A program made the position numbers and the translations under genes. From assembly GCA_041486115.1 (NCBI GenBank), contig JBGPKT010000126.1, positions 1 to 6,463 on the forward strand: DNA of 6,463 nt, given 5' to 3'. Below the pieces are notes generated by a model. It was not told the origin of the DNA. It saw nothing but the letters and a program-made list of their open reading frames with translations, and ran no database searches. Shown in pieces: positions 1 to 6,463 of this stretch; the stretch's first letter is position 1, and every line of letters begins with the position of its first letter. This DNA is from JACQBY01 sp041486115 (GTDB lineage: Bacteria > Nitrospirota > Nitrospiria > JACQBW01).

Positions 1-1278
1 CATAGTTTTGATATGTGGTTTAAACCCTTGCAATATATGAATTTCGAAAATAATTCAATTATTATCGCTGCCCCTAACAAGCTTTTTGGAGAGATGATTC
101 AAAACCACTATCAGGGTCAGCTCAATAAAAATATAGAAAAACTGACTCAAAATAAAGAAATTAAGGTGGTGTTTGTGATTGATGAAGGTGAAAAATCCGG
201 CATCAAAGAGGAAAAAACAGCGGTTCCCGAGAAGAGAGCCGACAAAGATAAGAGAAAAATAGGGCTGAACGCAAAACATGTGTTTCAGTCTTTCGTAGTC
301 GGTTCGTCAAACCAGTTTGCGCACGCCGCCTGTTTAAAGGTCGCGGAAGAACCGGGAAAAAGCTATAATCCCCTCTTTATTTACGGGGGAGCCGGTCTGG
401 GAAAAACGCACCTTTTAAATGCTATCGGAAATGCCATGTATGCCAAGAACCAACAGATGAATATTGTCTATCTCTCCTCCGAGAAATTTACCAACGAACT
501 GATTAACTCGCTCCGTTATGATAAAATGCCAGAGTTCAGGGGGAAGTACCGGAATATCGATATTTTATTAATAGATGATATTCAGTTTATCCAGGGCAAA
601 GAGCGTACACAGGAGGAGTTTTTTCATACCTTCAATACCCTTTATGAAGACAATAAACAGATTGTTTTGTCGAGCGACCGGTCCACAAAAGAGATGTCCG
701 ATATCGAAGAGCGCCTACGCTCCCGGTTTGAAATGGGGCTGATCGCAGATATCCAACCCCCGGACCTTGAAACGAGAATCGCCATATTAAGGAGAAAAGC
801 GGATGCCGAGAAGATCAACCTTCCTGATGAGCTGGCATTGTTTCTGGCGACCCATATCAAAAACAATATACGGGTTCTGGAGGGGTCGTTAAATCGAGTG
901 AGCGCTTTTTCTTCGTTAACGGGAGAAGCCCTTTCAATTGATCTGGTCAGACGGGTCCTTCAGGATGTCATCGTGGAAAAAAAGAAGATGATCACTCCCG
1001 AGGACATTCAAAAAATTGTTGTCGAAAAACTGCACGTTAAGATAAGCGAAATAAAATCAAAAAAAAGGACCAAAAATCTTGTATTTCCAAGACAGATTGC
1101 CATGTATCTCTGCCGGGAATTTACCGATCTTTCCTTTCCTGAAATCGGAAGACATTTTGGGGGAAAGGACCATTCTACTGTTATTCATGCCTGCCGGCAG
1201 ATAGAAAAACTCTGTCAGGTTGACGGCGAGGAAAAGGCTTTTATTGACCGTCTTAGGCGTCAGATTAAAGAAATATAA
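1..1278 (+). CDS. dnaA: Chromosomal replication initiator DnaA (5' partial)
   Basis: DnaA is the AAA+ ATPase that binds DnaA boxes at oriC, melts the origin and helps load the helicase. The frame is open to the window edge. The four codons before the first ATG (base 13) read H-S-F-D and match the domain I motif S-F-x-x-W-x-K-P-L-Q, so the real start is upstream and about 20 residues are missing. Numbering from the ATG at 13: remainder of domain I 1 to about 58; short, charged domain II linker about 59-82; AAA+ domain from about 83, with Walker A GGAGLGKT (125-132), Walker B ILLIDD (184-189), sensor I VLSSDR (218-223), arginine finger R238 in RSRF and sensor II R287 in IRVLEG; domain IV from about 328, with the DnaA signature GGKDHSTVIHA (383-393). 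Residues matching E. coli box-contacting R399, R407, Q408, D433 and H434 are present (R352, R360, Q361, D386, H387); T435 is a conservative S388. It ends at TAA, 17 bases before dnaN. Confidence 0.98.
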   Translation, partial: HSFDMWFKPLQYMNFENNSIIIAAPNKLFGEMIQNHYQGQLNKNIEKLTQNKEIKVVFVIDEGEKSGIKEEKTAVPEKRADKDKRKIGLNAKHVFQSFVVGSSNQFAHAACLKVAEEPGKSYNPLFIYGGAGLGKTHLLNAIGNAMYAKNQQMNIVYLSSEKFTNELINSLRYDKMPEFRGKYRNIDILLIDDIQFIQGKERTQEEFFHTFNTLYEDNKQIVLSSDRSTKEMSDIEERLRSRFEMGLIADIQPPDLETRIAILRRKADAEKINLPDELALFLATHIKNNIRVLEGSLNRVSAFSSLTGEALSIDLVRRVLQDVIVEKKKMITPEDIQKIVVEKLHVKISEIKSKKRTKNLVFPRQIAMYLCREFTDLSFPEIGRHFGGKDHSTVIHACRQIEKLCQVDGEEKAFIDRLRRQIKEI

Positions 1279-1281
1279 GTT

Positions 1282-1290
1282 AGGGAGAGG
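1282..1290 (+). promoter_or_regulatory. Ribosome binding site of dnaN
   Basis: A purine-rich AGGGAGAGG lies 5 bases before the dnaN ATG at 1296, inside the 17-base dnaA-dnaN spacer. It fixes the dnaN start. The spacer is too short to hold a separate promoter and has no hairpin, so dnaN is probably cotranscribed with dnaA or served by a promoter inside dnaA. Confidence 0.75.
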
Positions 1291-1295
1291 CCAGA

Positions 1296-2435
1296 ATGAA
1301 GATTTCTATTGAAAGAAGAGAGTTGTTAAAAGGTCTTCAAAGAGTACAGGGCGTTGTGGAAAAACGGAACACCATGCCGATTCTTTCAAATCTTTTACTG
1401 GAGGCGGGAAAAGATAACGAAATTCTCCTTTTTGCAACGGATATGGAAATAGCGATTCAGGGGAATTATCCCGCAGAAGTCCTCCAGAAAGGGAAAACCA
1501 CCCTCTCGGCGAGAAAAGTTTATGAAATTGTCAAGGAGCTGCCTGATGGACCGATTTCCCTCGTACAATTGGAAAATCAATGGGTTCAGATAGCATCAGG
1601 AAAATCCAAGTTTAAAGTGGCTGCGTTGAGCGCCGATGAATTTCCGGTGGCTCCCTCGATAAAAGAAGATGTCTCAATAGAGATGCCGGCTAAAACGCTG
1701 GCCGAGCTTTTTAAAAGAACCATTTTTGCCGTTGGCGAGAATGATTCCCGCTATATTTTAAACGGGCTCCTGATCAATATTCAGCTACAGGGGAGTAAAA
1801 AGACCCTCCGGTTTGTCGGAACCGACGGCCATCGTCTGGCGGTGGTCGAGCGGGACGATTTTGAGCTCTTTTTTCCGGAAGCCGGGGAGAAAGGGGACCG
1901 GGAGTTTCAGGCCGTGGTTCCAAAAAAAGCGATTTTTGAAATGAAAAAACTGATTGAAGAGGGGGAAGATGGCCTTCGGATCAGCCTTGCAAAGAACCAG
2001 ATTCTTTTTAAAAAAGGGGATTTAGTCCTTTTTTCCCGTTTGATGGAGGGAAATTATCCAAATTACTCCCAGGTGATTCCAAAGGGGAACGATAAGATGG
2101 TTTCCGTGAAGAAATGGGAGCTTGAACGGGCAATTCGCAGGGTGGCCATATTATCCAAGGAAAAGACGCATGCAGTCCGTTTTTCGTTTGAAAAAGGGAA
2201 GCTGGTCTTAAGCACCCAGTCGCCTGAAATGGGAGAGGCCGAGGACGAACTGCCGATCACCTATCAGGGAGAAAAAATAGAAACCGGTTTTAACGCCAGG
2301 TATTTGTTAGATGCCTTATCGGTCATTGACCATGAAGAAGTTTTGATTGAACTGAAAGATCCCTTAAGCCCCACGGTTTTTAAAGACCCGGGGGATAAGA
2401 AGTTTTTATGTGTGGTGATGCCGATGCGGGTGTGA
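1296..2435 (+). CDS. dnaN: DNA polymerase III beta subunit (sliding clamp)
   Basis: DnaN forms the ring-shaped homodimer that holds DNA polymerase III and many repair proteins on DNA. At 379 residues it is the usual size (E. coli 366, B. subtilis 378). The family pattern is clear throughout: TMPILSNLLLEA near residues 26-37 in the first clamp fold, VGTDGHRLAVVE (174-185) in the second, SRLMEGNYPNY (247-257) opening the third, and a C-terminal VVMPMRV (373-379). TDGHRL and the terminal MPMR build the hydrophobic pocket that receives clamp-binding peptides in E. coli DnaN, so the docking site appears intact. The start follows a good Shine-Dalgarno sequence and gives the expected short N-terminus (MKISIERREL). 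It stops at TGA, 42 bases before gyrB. The downstream neighbour is gyrB rather than the frequently seen recF. No truncation or frameshift is visible. Confidence 0.98.
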   Translation: MKISIERRELLKGLQRVQGVVEKRNTMPILSNLLLEAGKDNEILLFATDMEIAIQGNYPAEVLQKGKTTLSARKVYEIVKELPDGPISLVQLENQWVQIASGKSKFKVAALSADEFPVAPSIKEDVSIEMPAKTLAELFKRTIFAVGENDSRYILNGLLINIQLQGSKKTLRFVGTDGHRLAVVERDDFELFFPEAGEKGDREFQAVVPKKAIFEMKKLIEEGEDGLRISLAKNQILFKKGDLVLFSRLMEGNYPNYSQVIPKGNDKMVSVKKWELERAIRRVAILSKEKTHAVRFSFEKGKLVLSTQSPEMGEAEDELPITYQGEKIETGFNARYLLDALSVIDHEEVLIELKDPLSPTVFKDPGDKKFLCVVMPMRV

Positions 2436-2477
2436 AGGATTACAACGGGTTCAGGAAAAAAATGAATTTAGGAAGAG
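2436..2477 (+). promoter_or_regulatory. dnaN-gyrB spacer with gyrB ribosome binding site
   Basis: This 42-base spacer is the longest gap in the window. It has no inverted repeat followed by T residues, no plausible -35/-10 pair and no remnant of recF. AGGA at 2470-2473 serves gyrB. There are two adjacent ATGs in frame, at 2478 (4 bases after AGGA) and 2481 (7 bases after it); spacing slightly favours the second. An in-frame TAG at 2469-2471 rules out any earlier gyrB start. A second AGGA at 2453-2456 sits 5 bases before an out-of-frame ATG at 2462 that opens an 11-codon frame overlapping the gyrB start. Confidence 0.6.
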
Positions 2478-4928
2478 ATGATGGAAGACAAAGATAATTA
2501 CGGTGCTGAAAACATAAAAATCCTCGAAGGGCTTGAAGCGGTTCGGAAACGGCCGGCCATGTATATCGGCACAACGGGCCCAGAAGGCCTTCATCACCTG
2601 GTATACGAGATCGTCGATAACAGCGTGGATGAGGCGATGGCGGGGTTCTGCGACAGGATCGAAGTGATTATCCATATCGACAACTCGATCACCGTGGTTG
2701 ACAACGGCCGGGGGATCCCGACCGGTATCCATCCTGATCGGAAAGTTTCGGGAGCCGAAGTGGCGCTGACTGTTCTTCATGCCGGAGGAAAATTCGATAA
2801 TAAGGTTTACCGGGTTTCCGGAGGGCTCCATGGCGTCGGCGTCTCGGTTGTGAATGCCCTTTCCGAATCGCTCGATCTGGAGATCAAGCAAAACGGGGGA
2901 GTTTACACCCAGCGGTATGAACGGGGAAAACCGGTGGCGCCTCTCGCGCTGACCGGAAAAACCAAAAAACGGGGGACGACCGTAACGTTTAAGCCGGACG
3001 CCCAGATTTTTGAGAAAGGGGACTATTCGGCAGAAATTCTCGCCACCCGGTTTAGAGAGCTGGCCTTTTTAAACAGGGGGCTTTTAATATCGTTGACGGA
3101 CGAGCGGAGCGGGAAAGTTGAAGAGTTTAATTATAAAGGGGGAATCCGGGAGTTTGTCGAACACCTCAACGAAAATAAAACGCCGATTCATAAACCGATT
3201 GTCGTAGCGAGGGACAAAGAGGGGTTGATGATGGAGGTGGCCCTTCAATATAACGAGGGGTATTCTGAAAATATCTTCTCTTTTGCCAACAATATTAACA
3301 CTCGCGAAGGGGGAACCCATCTGGTCGGCTTTAAAGCGGCCCTGACCCGGACCATTAACCAGTATGGTTCTTCGAATAATATTTTAAAGGGGGAAAACCC
3401 GACCGGGGACGATGTCCGCGAGGGATTGACCGCCGTAATCTCGGTTAAGATCCCGAATCCGCAGTTCGAAGGTCAGACGAAAACAAAACTGGGGAACAGC
3501 GAAATGAAAGGACTGGTCGAAGCGGCTGTGAATGAAGCCCTCGGAACGTTCTTTGAAGAAAACCCCTCTATTGCCAAAAAAATTGTCGAAAAAGGAATGA
3601 ATGCGGCCCGTGCCCGCGAAGCGGCGAGAAAAGCAAGAGAGCTCATCCGCCGGAAGAGCGCGCTTGAAGTGGGGTCGCTTCCCGGGAAGCTGGCCGATTG
3701 CAGTGAAAAAGATCCGGCCCTCAGCGAGATTTTTATCGTGGAAGGGGACTCCGCAGGAGGCTCCGCCAAACAGGGAAGAGACCGGAGAAATCAGGCAATT
3801 CTTCCGCTCAAAGGGAAGATCTTGAATGTTGAAAAGGCCCGGTTCGATAAAATGCTGAGCAGCGAGGAGATCCGGGCGCTGATTACCGCGCTTGGAACAG
3901 GCATCGGAGCGGAAGATTTTGATATTTCAAAAGCCCGGTATCATAAAATTATTATCATGACCGATGCGGATGTCGACGGGGCCCATATTCGGACCCTTTT
4001 GTTGACCTTTTTGTACCGGCAGATGCAGGAATTGCTTGAGAAGGGATATGTTTATATAGCCCAGCCCCCTCTTTTTAAAATTAAAAGGGGAAAGACCGAA
4101 CTTTATATTAAAGATGAAGAGGGGCTAAAGGAGTATCTGATTGACTCGGTGGTGAGCGATATGGCCATTTACGGGAAGGGCGAAGATCCTTTGGCCGGGC
4201 AGGTGCTGAAGCAGGGGCTGAAGAAACTGTTGCATTACGAAGAGCTTCTCGATCGTTTTTCAAAGAAAAACGCCCCTCTCGATATAATCCGGGCTTATGC
4301 GCTGGAACCCGAACTCCTGAAAGGGGCCTTAAAAAACGAAAAAAAGGCGCAAACCATTTTCGGATCGGTGCAAAAATATTTTACGGTCCATTACCCCAAA
4401 GCTTCCTTTAGCGCAGAGATCGAAATGGACGAAGAGCATAAAGGATATCAGATCCACAACAAGTTAAAAGGTGAGTCAGGCAGCCAGAAACTGACCGTCA
4501 ATGAGTCGTGGATAAACACCGCAGAGTTTAAAGAGCTGATGCTGGTCTCTCCTGTGATTCTGGGGCTGGGACATCCTCCCTACTTTTTGGAAGAAATAGA
4601 AGCTGACGAAGAGAAAAAAGGGAAACGGTCTGTTAAGACCGGCGAAGAGAAAAAATCGTTCAAGACCGTTTCAGAATTGATGGCGGCTGTTGTCGAAAAA
4701 GGGAAAAAAGGGCTGGCCATTCAGCGGTATAAAGGGCTTGGAGAGATGAACCCCGATCAGTTGTGGGAAACCACCATGAACCCCGAAACGAGGATCCTGA
4801 TGAAGGTGTCGTTAAACGATCTGGTGAAGACAGATGAAATTTTTACGGTGTTAATGGGAGACCAGGTAGAGCCCCGGCGCGCGTTTATTTCAAAACATGC
4901 TCTGGAAGTTACCAATCTCGATATATAG
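2478..4928 (+). CDS. gyrB: DNA gyrase subunit B
   Basis: GyrB is the ATPase and TOPRIM subunit of gyrase, which introduces negative supercoils with GyrA. The order is as expected: GHKL ATPase domain with catalytic E44 and N48 in YEIVDNSVDEA, adenine-binding D75 in VDNGRGIP, and the ATP lid GGLHGVGVSVVNA (115-127); transducer domain with the QTK loop (333-335); TOPRIM domain with EGDSAGG (422-428) carrying metal-binding E422, PLKGKILNVEKAR (443-455), and the D-x-D-x-D motif at D496/D498/D500; conserved tail QRYKGLGEMNP (749-759) and PRRAF near the C-terminus. Its 816 residues compare with 804 in E. coli and 638 in B. subtilis. The excess is an insert at roughly 555-735, typical of many Gram-negative GyrB proteins and not of ParE, which supports gyrase over topoisomerase IV. 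A Lys/Glu-rich hinge at 710-730 contains a small direct repeat. The start is ATG 2478 or the adjacent ATG 2481. gyrA follows after 21 bases. Confidence 0.98.
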   Translation: MMEDKDNYGAENIKILEGLEAVRKRPAMYIGTTGPEGLHHLVYEIVDNSVDEAMAGFCDRIEVIIHIDNSITVVDNGRGIPTGIHPDRKVSGAEVALTVLHAGGKFDNKVYRVSGGLHGVGVSVVNALSESLDLEIKQNGGVYTQRYERGKPVAPLALTGKTKKRGTTVTFKPDAQIFEKGDYSAEILATRFRELAFLNRGLLISLTDERSGKVEEFNYKGGIREFVEHLNENKTPIHKPIVVARDKEGLMMEVALQYNEGYSENIFSFANNINTREGGTHLVGFKAALTRTINQYGSSNNILKGENPTGDDVREGLTAVISVKIPNPQFEGQTKTKLGNSEMKGLVEAAVNEALGTFFEENPSIAKKIVEKGMNAARAREAARKARELIRRKSALEVGSLPGKLADCSEKDPALSEIFIVEGDSAGGSAKQGRDRRNQAILPLKGKILNVEKARFDKMLSSEEIRALITALGTGIGAEDFDISKARYHKIIIMTDADVDGAHIRTLLLTFLYRQMQELLEKGYVYIAQPPLFKIKRGKTELYIKDEEGLKEYLIDSVVSDMAIYGKGEDPLAGQVLKQGLKKLLHYEELLDRFSKKNAPLDIIRAYALEPELLKGALKNEKKAQTIFGSVQKYFTVHYPKASFSAEIEMDEEHKGYQIHNKLKGESGSQKLTVNESWINTAEFKELMLVSPVILGLGHPPYFLEEIEADEEKKGKRSVKTGEEKKSFKTVSELMAAVVEKGKKGLAIQRYKGLGEMNPDQLWETTMNPETRILMKVSLNDLVKTDEIFTVLMGDQVEPRRAFISKHALEVTNLDI
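4607..4655 (+). repeat. 13-bp direct repeat inside gyrB, 36-bp period
   Basis: CGAAGAGAAAAAA occurs at 4607-4619 and again at 4643-4655. The offset is 36 bases, exactly 12 codons, so both copies encode E-E-K-K in frame. Each is followed by a further shared AAGACCG, encoding V-K-T after the first copy and F-K-T after the second. The copies lie in the low-conservation hinge of the GyrB insert (residues about 710-730). A small local duplication is likely, but chance similarity in a Lys/Glu-rich segment cannot be excluded. Confidence 0.6.
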
Positions 4929-4937
4929 TCATGATTC

Positions 4938-4943
4938 AGGAGG
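4938..4943 (+). promoter_or_regulatory. Ribosome binding site that decides the gyrA TTG start
   Basis: A perfect AGGAGG lies 6 bases before TTG at 4950, inside the 21-base gyrB-gyrA spacer. In the gyrA frame the nearest upstream stop is TGA at 4932-4934, and no ATG or GTG lies between it and the TTG. The first in-frame ATG (5004) would remove the N-terminal 18 residues and has no comparable site in front of it. The strong site is consistent with compensating for a weak start codon. Confidence 0.85.
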
Positions 4944-4949
4944 AACGGA

Positions 4950-6463
4950 TTGCCCGAACCCGAAGCAGAAAACCGACTGATTAATATTCCGATAGATGAG
5001 GAGATGAAGACCTCCTATCTTAATTACTCTATGAGCGTGATCATCGGGAGAGCTTTGCCCGACGCCCGCGACGGATTAAAACCGGTCCACCGGAGAATCC
5101 TTTTCGGCATGAAAGAGATGGGACTCTTTCAAAACCGCCCCTACCGAAAATCGGCCAAAATCGTCGGGGAGATCATGGGTAATTATCATCCGCACGGGGA
5201 TAGCGCGATTTATGACAGCATGGTCCGGATGGCGCAAGATTTTAATATGCGGTACCTCCTGGTCGACGGCCAGGGGAATTTCGGGTCGATCGACGGCGAC
5301 CCCCCGGCGGCGATGCGGTACACCGAAGCCAGACTGGCGGGACTCTCCGATGAAATTCTTGCCGATATCGACAAAGACACGGTTGATTTCGGGCCTAATT
5401 ATGACGAATCGATCCTGGAACCGGCGGTTCTCCCTTCGCGGGTTCCCAACCTTCTGGTGAACGGGACCTCGGGAATTGCCGTGGGAATGGCGACCAATAT
5501 ACCACCTCATAACCTTGGTGAAGTCATTGACGGAGCGGTGCTCCTCCTCGATAATCCCCGGGCCACGATAGAGGATCTCTGTGAAGCGGTTCATGGGCCT
5601 GATTTTCCGACCGCCGGGTTTATCCATGGATTTAGCGGAATTAGAAGCGCATACAGTACCGGCCGCGGGATTATTCAGATGCGCGGGAGAGCCCGGACAG
5701 AACAGATCGGCAAGTCAGACCGCGAAGCGATTATTATCACGGAACTCCCCTACCAGGTGAATAAAGCCAGGTTGATTGAACGGATCGCCGAGCTGGTCCG
5801 GGATAAAAAACTGGAAGGAATTTCAGATCTGAGGGACGAATCGGACCGCGAAGGAATGCGGATCGTGGTCGAGCTGAAAAGGGGAGAAAACGGGCTGGTC
5901 CTTCTGAATCAGCTTTATAAACATACCGCCATGCAATCGACCTTTGGGGTGATCATGCTGGCGCTGGTGGATAACCAGCCCCGGGTGTTAAACCTTCAGC
6001 AGGTGCTAGAGGTCTTTTTAAAGCACCGCCGCGAAGTGGTCGTCCGCCGGACCCGGTTTGAGCTCCGGAAAGCCGAGGAGAGGGCTCATGTCCTGGAGGG
6101 ATTAAAAATCGCCCTCGATCATCTGGATGCCGTGATTACCCTGATCCGGCAATCTTCCAATCCTGAAGAAGCGCGCGTCGGGTTAATGAGGGAATTTGAA
6201 CTTTCGACCATTCAGGCCCAGGCGATTCTGGATATGCGGCTCCAGCGTCTCACGTCGATGGAGAGAGAAAAATTAATCCATGAGTACGAAGAGCTCCTGA
6301 AACAGATCGAATATTTAAAGTCTATTCTTGCCAGTGAAACGCTGGTTAAAAAAATTATCAAGGAAGAGCTTCTCGCCATTAAGGAAAAATATAACGATCC
6401 CCGCCGGACCCAGATCATCGAAGAGTCGGCCGATATCAATCTCGAAGATACGATTGCCGACGA
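4950..6463 (+). CDS. gyrA: DNA gyrase subunit A (3' partial)
   Basis: GyrA is the DNA breakage-reunion subunit of gyrase. The frame runs off the window after 504 codons plus two bases. Starting at TTG 4950, the N-terminus aligns with E. coli GyrA with two extra residues: E-E-x-K-x-S-Y-L-x-Y-x-M-S-V-I then GRALPDARDGLKPVHRR. Catalytic Y124 is in AAMRYTEARL next to R123 (E. coli R121-Y122), and I176 in SGIAVGMATNIPPHN matches the DNA-intercalating I174. The quinolone pocket has S85 and D89 (E. coli S83, D87). LPYQVNKARLIE (266-277) and LRDESDREGMRIV (294-306) mark the tower; a coiled-coil arm follows from about 352, with QAQAILDMRLQRLT (422-435). The last residues, S-A-D-I-N-L-E-D, sit just before the beta-pinwheel, so the GyrA box that separates GyrA from ParC is not visible. 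Adjacency to a GyrB with the long insert supports GyrA. Two adjacent prolines (118-119) replace residues that are SA in E. coli. Confidence 0.96.
   Translation, partial: MPEPEAENRLINIPIDEEMKTSYLNYSMSVIIGRALPDARDGLKPVHRRILFGMKEMGLFQNRPYRKSAKIVGEIMGNYHPHGDSAIYDSMVRMAQDFNMRYLLVDGQGNFGSIDGDPPAAMRYTEARLAGLSDEILADIDKDTVDFGPNYDESILEPAVLPSRVPNLLVNGTSGIAVGMATNIPPHNLGEVIDGAVLLLDNPRATIEDLCEAVHGPDFPTAGFIHGFSGIRSAYSTGRGIIQMRGRARTEQIGKSDREAIIITELPYQVNKARLIERIAELVRDKKLEGISDLRDESDREGMRIVVELKRGENGLVLLNQLYKHTAMQSTFGVIMLALVDNQPRVLNLQQVLEVFLKHRREVVVRRTRFELRKAEERAHVLEGLKIALDHLDAVITLIRQSSNPEEARVGLMREFELSTIQAQAILDMRLQRLTSMEREKLIHEYEELLKQIEYLKSILASETLVKKIIKEELLAIKEKYNDPRRTQIIEESADINLEDTIAD

Noticed and set aside
978..1066. 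Slippery-type A runs at the dnaA domain III/IV boundary: A-AAA-AAG at 978-984 and eight A at 1059-1066
   Set aside because: A -1 shift would end quickly (stops at 1038-1040 and 1140-1142) and give DnaA without its DNA-binding domain, which is intriguing. But I see no stimulating hairpin, and the same heptamer recurs wherever E-K-K is encoded, for example in gyrB near 4340, so lysine coding explains it.
2326..2354. TTGACC at 2326-2331 as a possible -35 for gyrB
   Set aside because: At 17 bases spacing the downstream hexamer is GAACTG, which does not resemble a -10 element.
2451..2891. 146-codon open frame on the minus strand over the gyrB start
   Set aside because: It lies antisense to the most conserved part of the GyrB ATPase domain. 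Its translation shows no recognisable motif, and the frame is explained by codon bias in gyrB.
3473..3825. Overlapping open frames on both strands within gyrB (minus 3473-3769, plus 3601-3825)
   Set aside because: Both are alternative readings of the TOPRIM-encoding segment, with Ser/Ala/Phe- or Arg/Pro-rich composition and no independent start signal.
4066..4090. Hairpin-like inverted repeat (CCCC..TTTT / AAAAGGGG) in gyrB
   Set aside because: The stem is about 8 bp with a 2-base bulge and no T run follows it. The sequence encodes a conserved GyrB segment (PPLFKIKRG), so it is not a credible terminator.
4931..4984. 17-codon frame from ATG 4931 overlapping the gyrA start
   Set aside because: It has no Shine-Dalgarno sequence in front of it and it reads through the gyrA AGGAGG. 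Most likely chance.
5076..5627. 183-codon open frame on the minus strand inside gyrA
   Set aside because: It is a mirror of the conserved GyrA breakage-reunion core in GC-rich DNA, with Arg-rich shadow composition and no recognisable family.
2668..5974. DnaA-box-like nonamers: TTATCCATA at 2668-2676 (+), TTATCCACG at 4507-4515 (-), TTATCCACC at 5966-5974 (-)
   Set aside because: Each is one base off TTATCCACA, but they are far apart, lie inside conserved coding sequence, and have no AT-rich unwinding element beside them. They do not form an origin.

Overview
The window is a four-gene chromosomal replication and topology cluster, all on the + strand: dnaA (start lies before the window) - dnaN - gyrB - gyrA (end lies beyond the window). 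The spacers are 17, 42 and 21 bases, each gene has its own Shine-Dalgarno sequence, and I see no convincing terminator between genes, so read-through transcription is likely. It is core housekeeping DNA. I found no mobile element, CRISPR array, RNA gene or defence-like system, and no candidate for an undescribed system.

Layout. 1-1278: DnaA from within domain I to the C-terminus; the missing N-terminus is probably about 20 residues. 1296-2435: complete DnaN sliding clamp. 2478-4928: complete GyrB of 816 residues with a large insert in its C-terminal half, as in proteobacterial GyrB. 4950-6463: the first 504 residues of GyrA, starting at TTG and covering the breakage-reunion domain up to just before the expected C-terminal beta-pinwheel. 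No gene-free stretch exceeds 42 bases.

How they work together. DnaA opens the origin, the clamp tethers the polymerase, and gyrase (GyrA2GyrB2) supplies negative supercoiling and removes positive supercoils ahead of the fork. The set usually sits beside oriC, and all genes here point the same way, consistent with leading-strand coding. The origin itself is probably upstream of dnaA, outside the window. recF, often found between dnaN and gyrB, is absent.

Organism. This is a Gram-negative-type bacterium with moderate, uneven base composition: sampled 60-base rows run from 25% GC in early dnaA to 73% in gyrA. A dnaA-dnaN-gyrB-gyrA order without recF together with the long GyrB would fit Nitrospirota or a related deep lineage, but that assignment is a low-confidence inference.

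Points worth a second look are modest: the non-AUG gyrA start, a possible leader micro-ORF over the gyrB start, a short in-frame direct repeat in the GyrB insert, the missing recF, and the composition change along the cluster.
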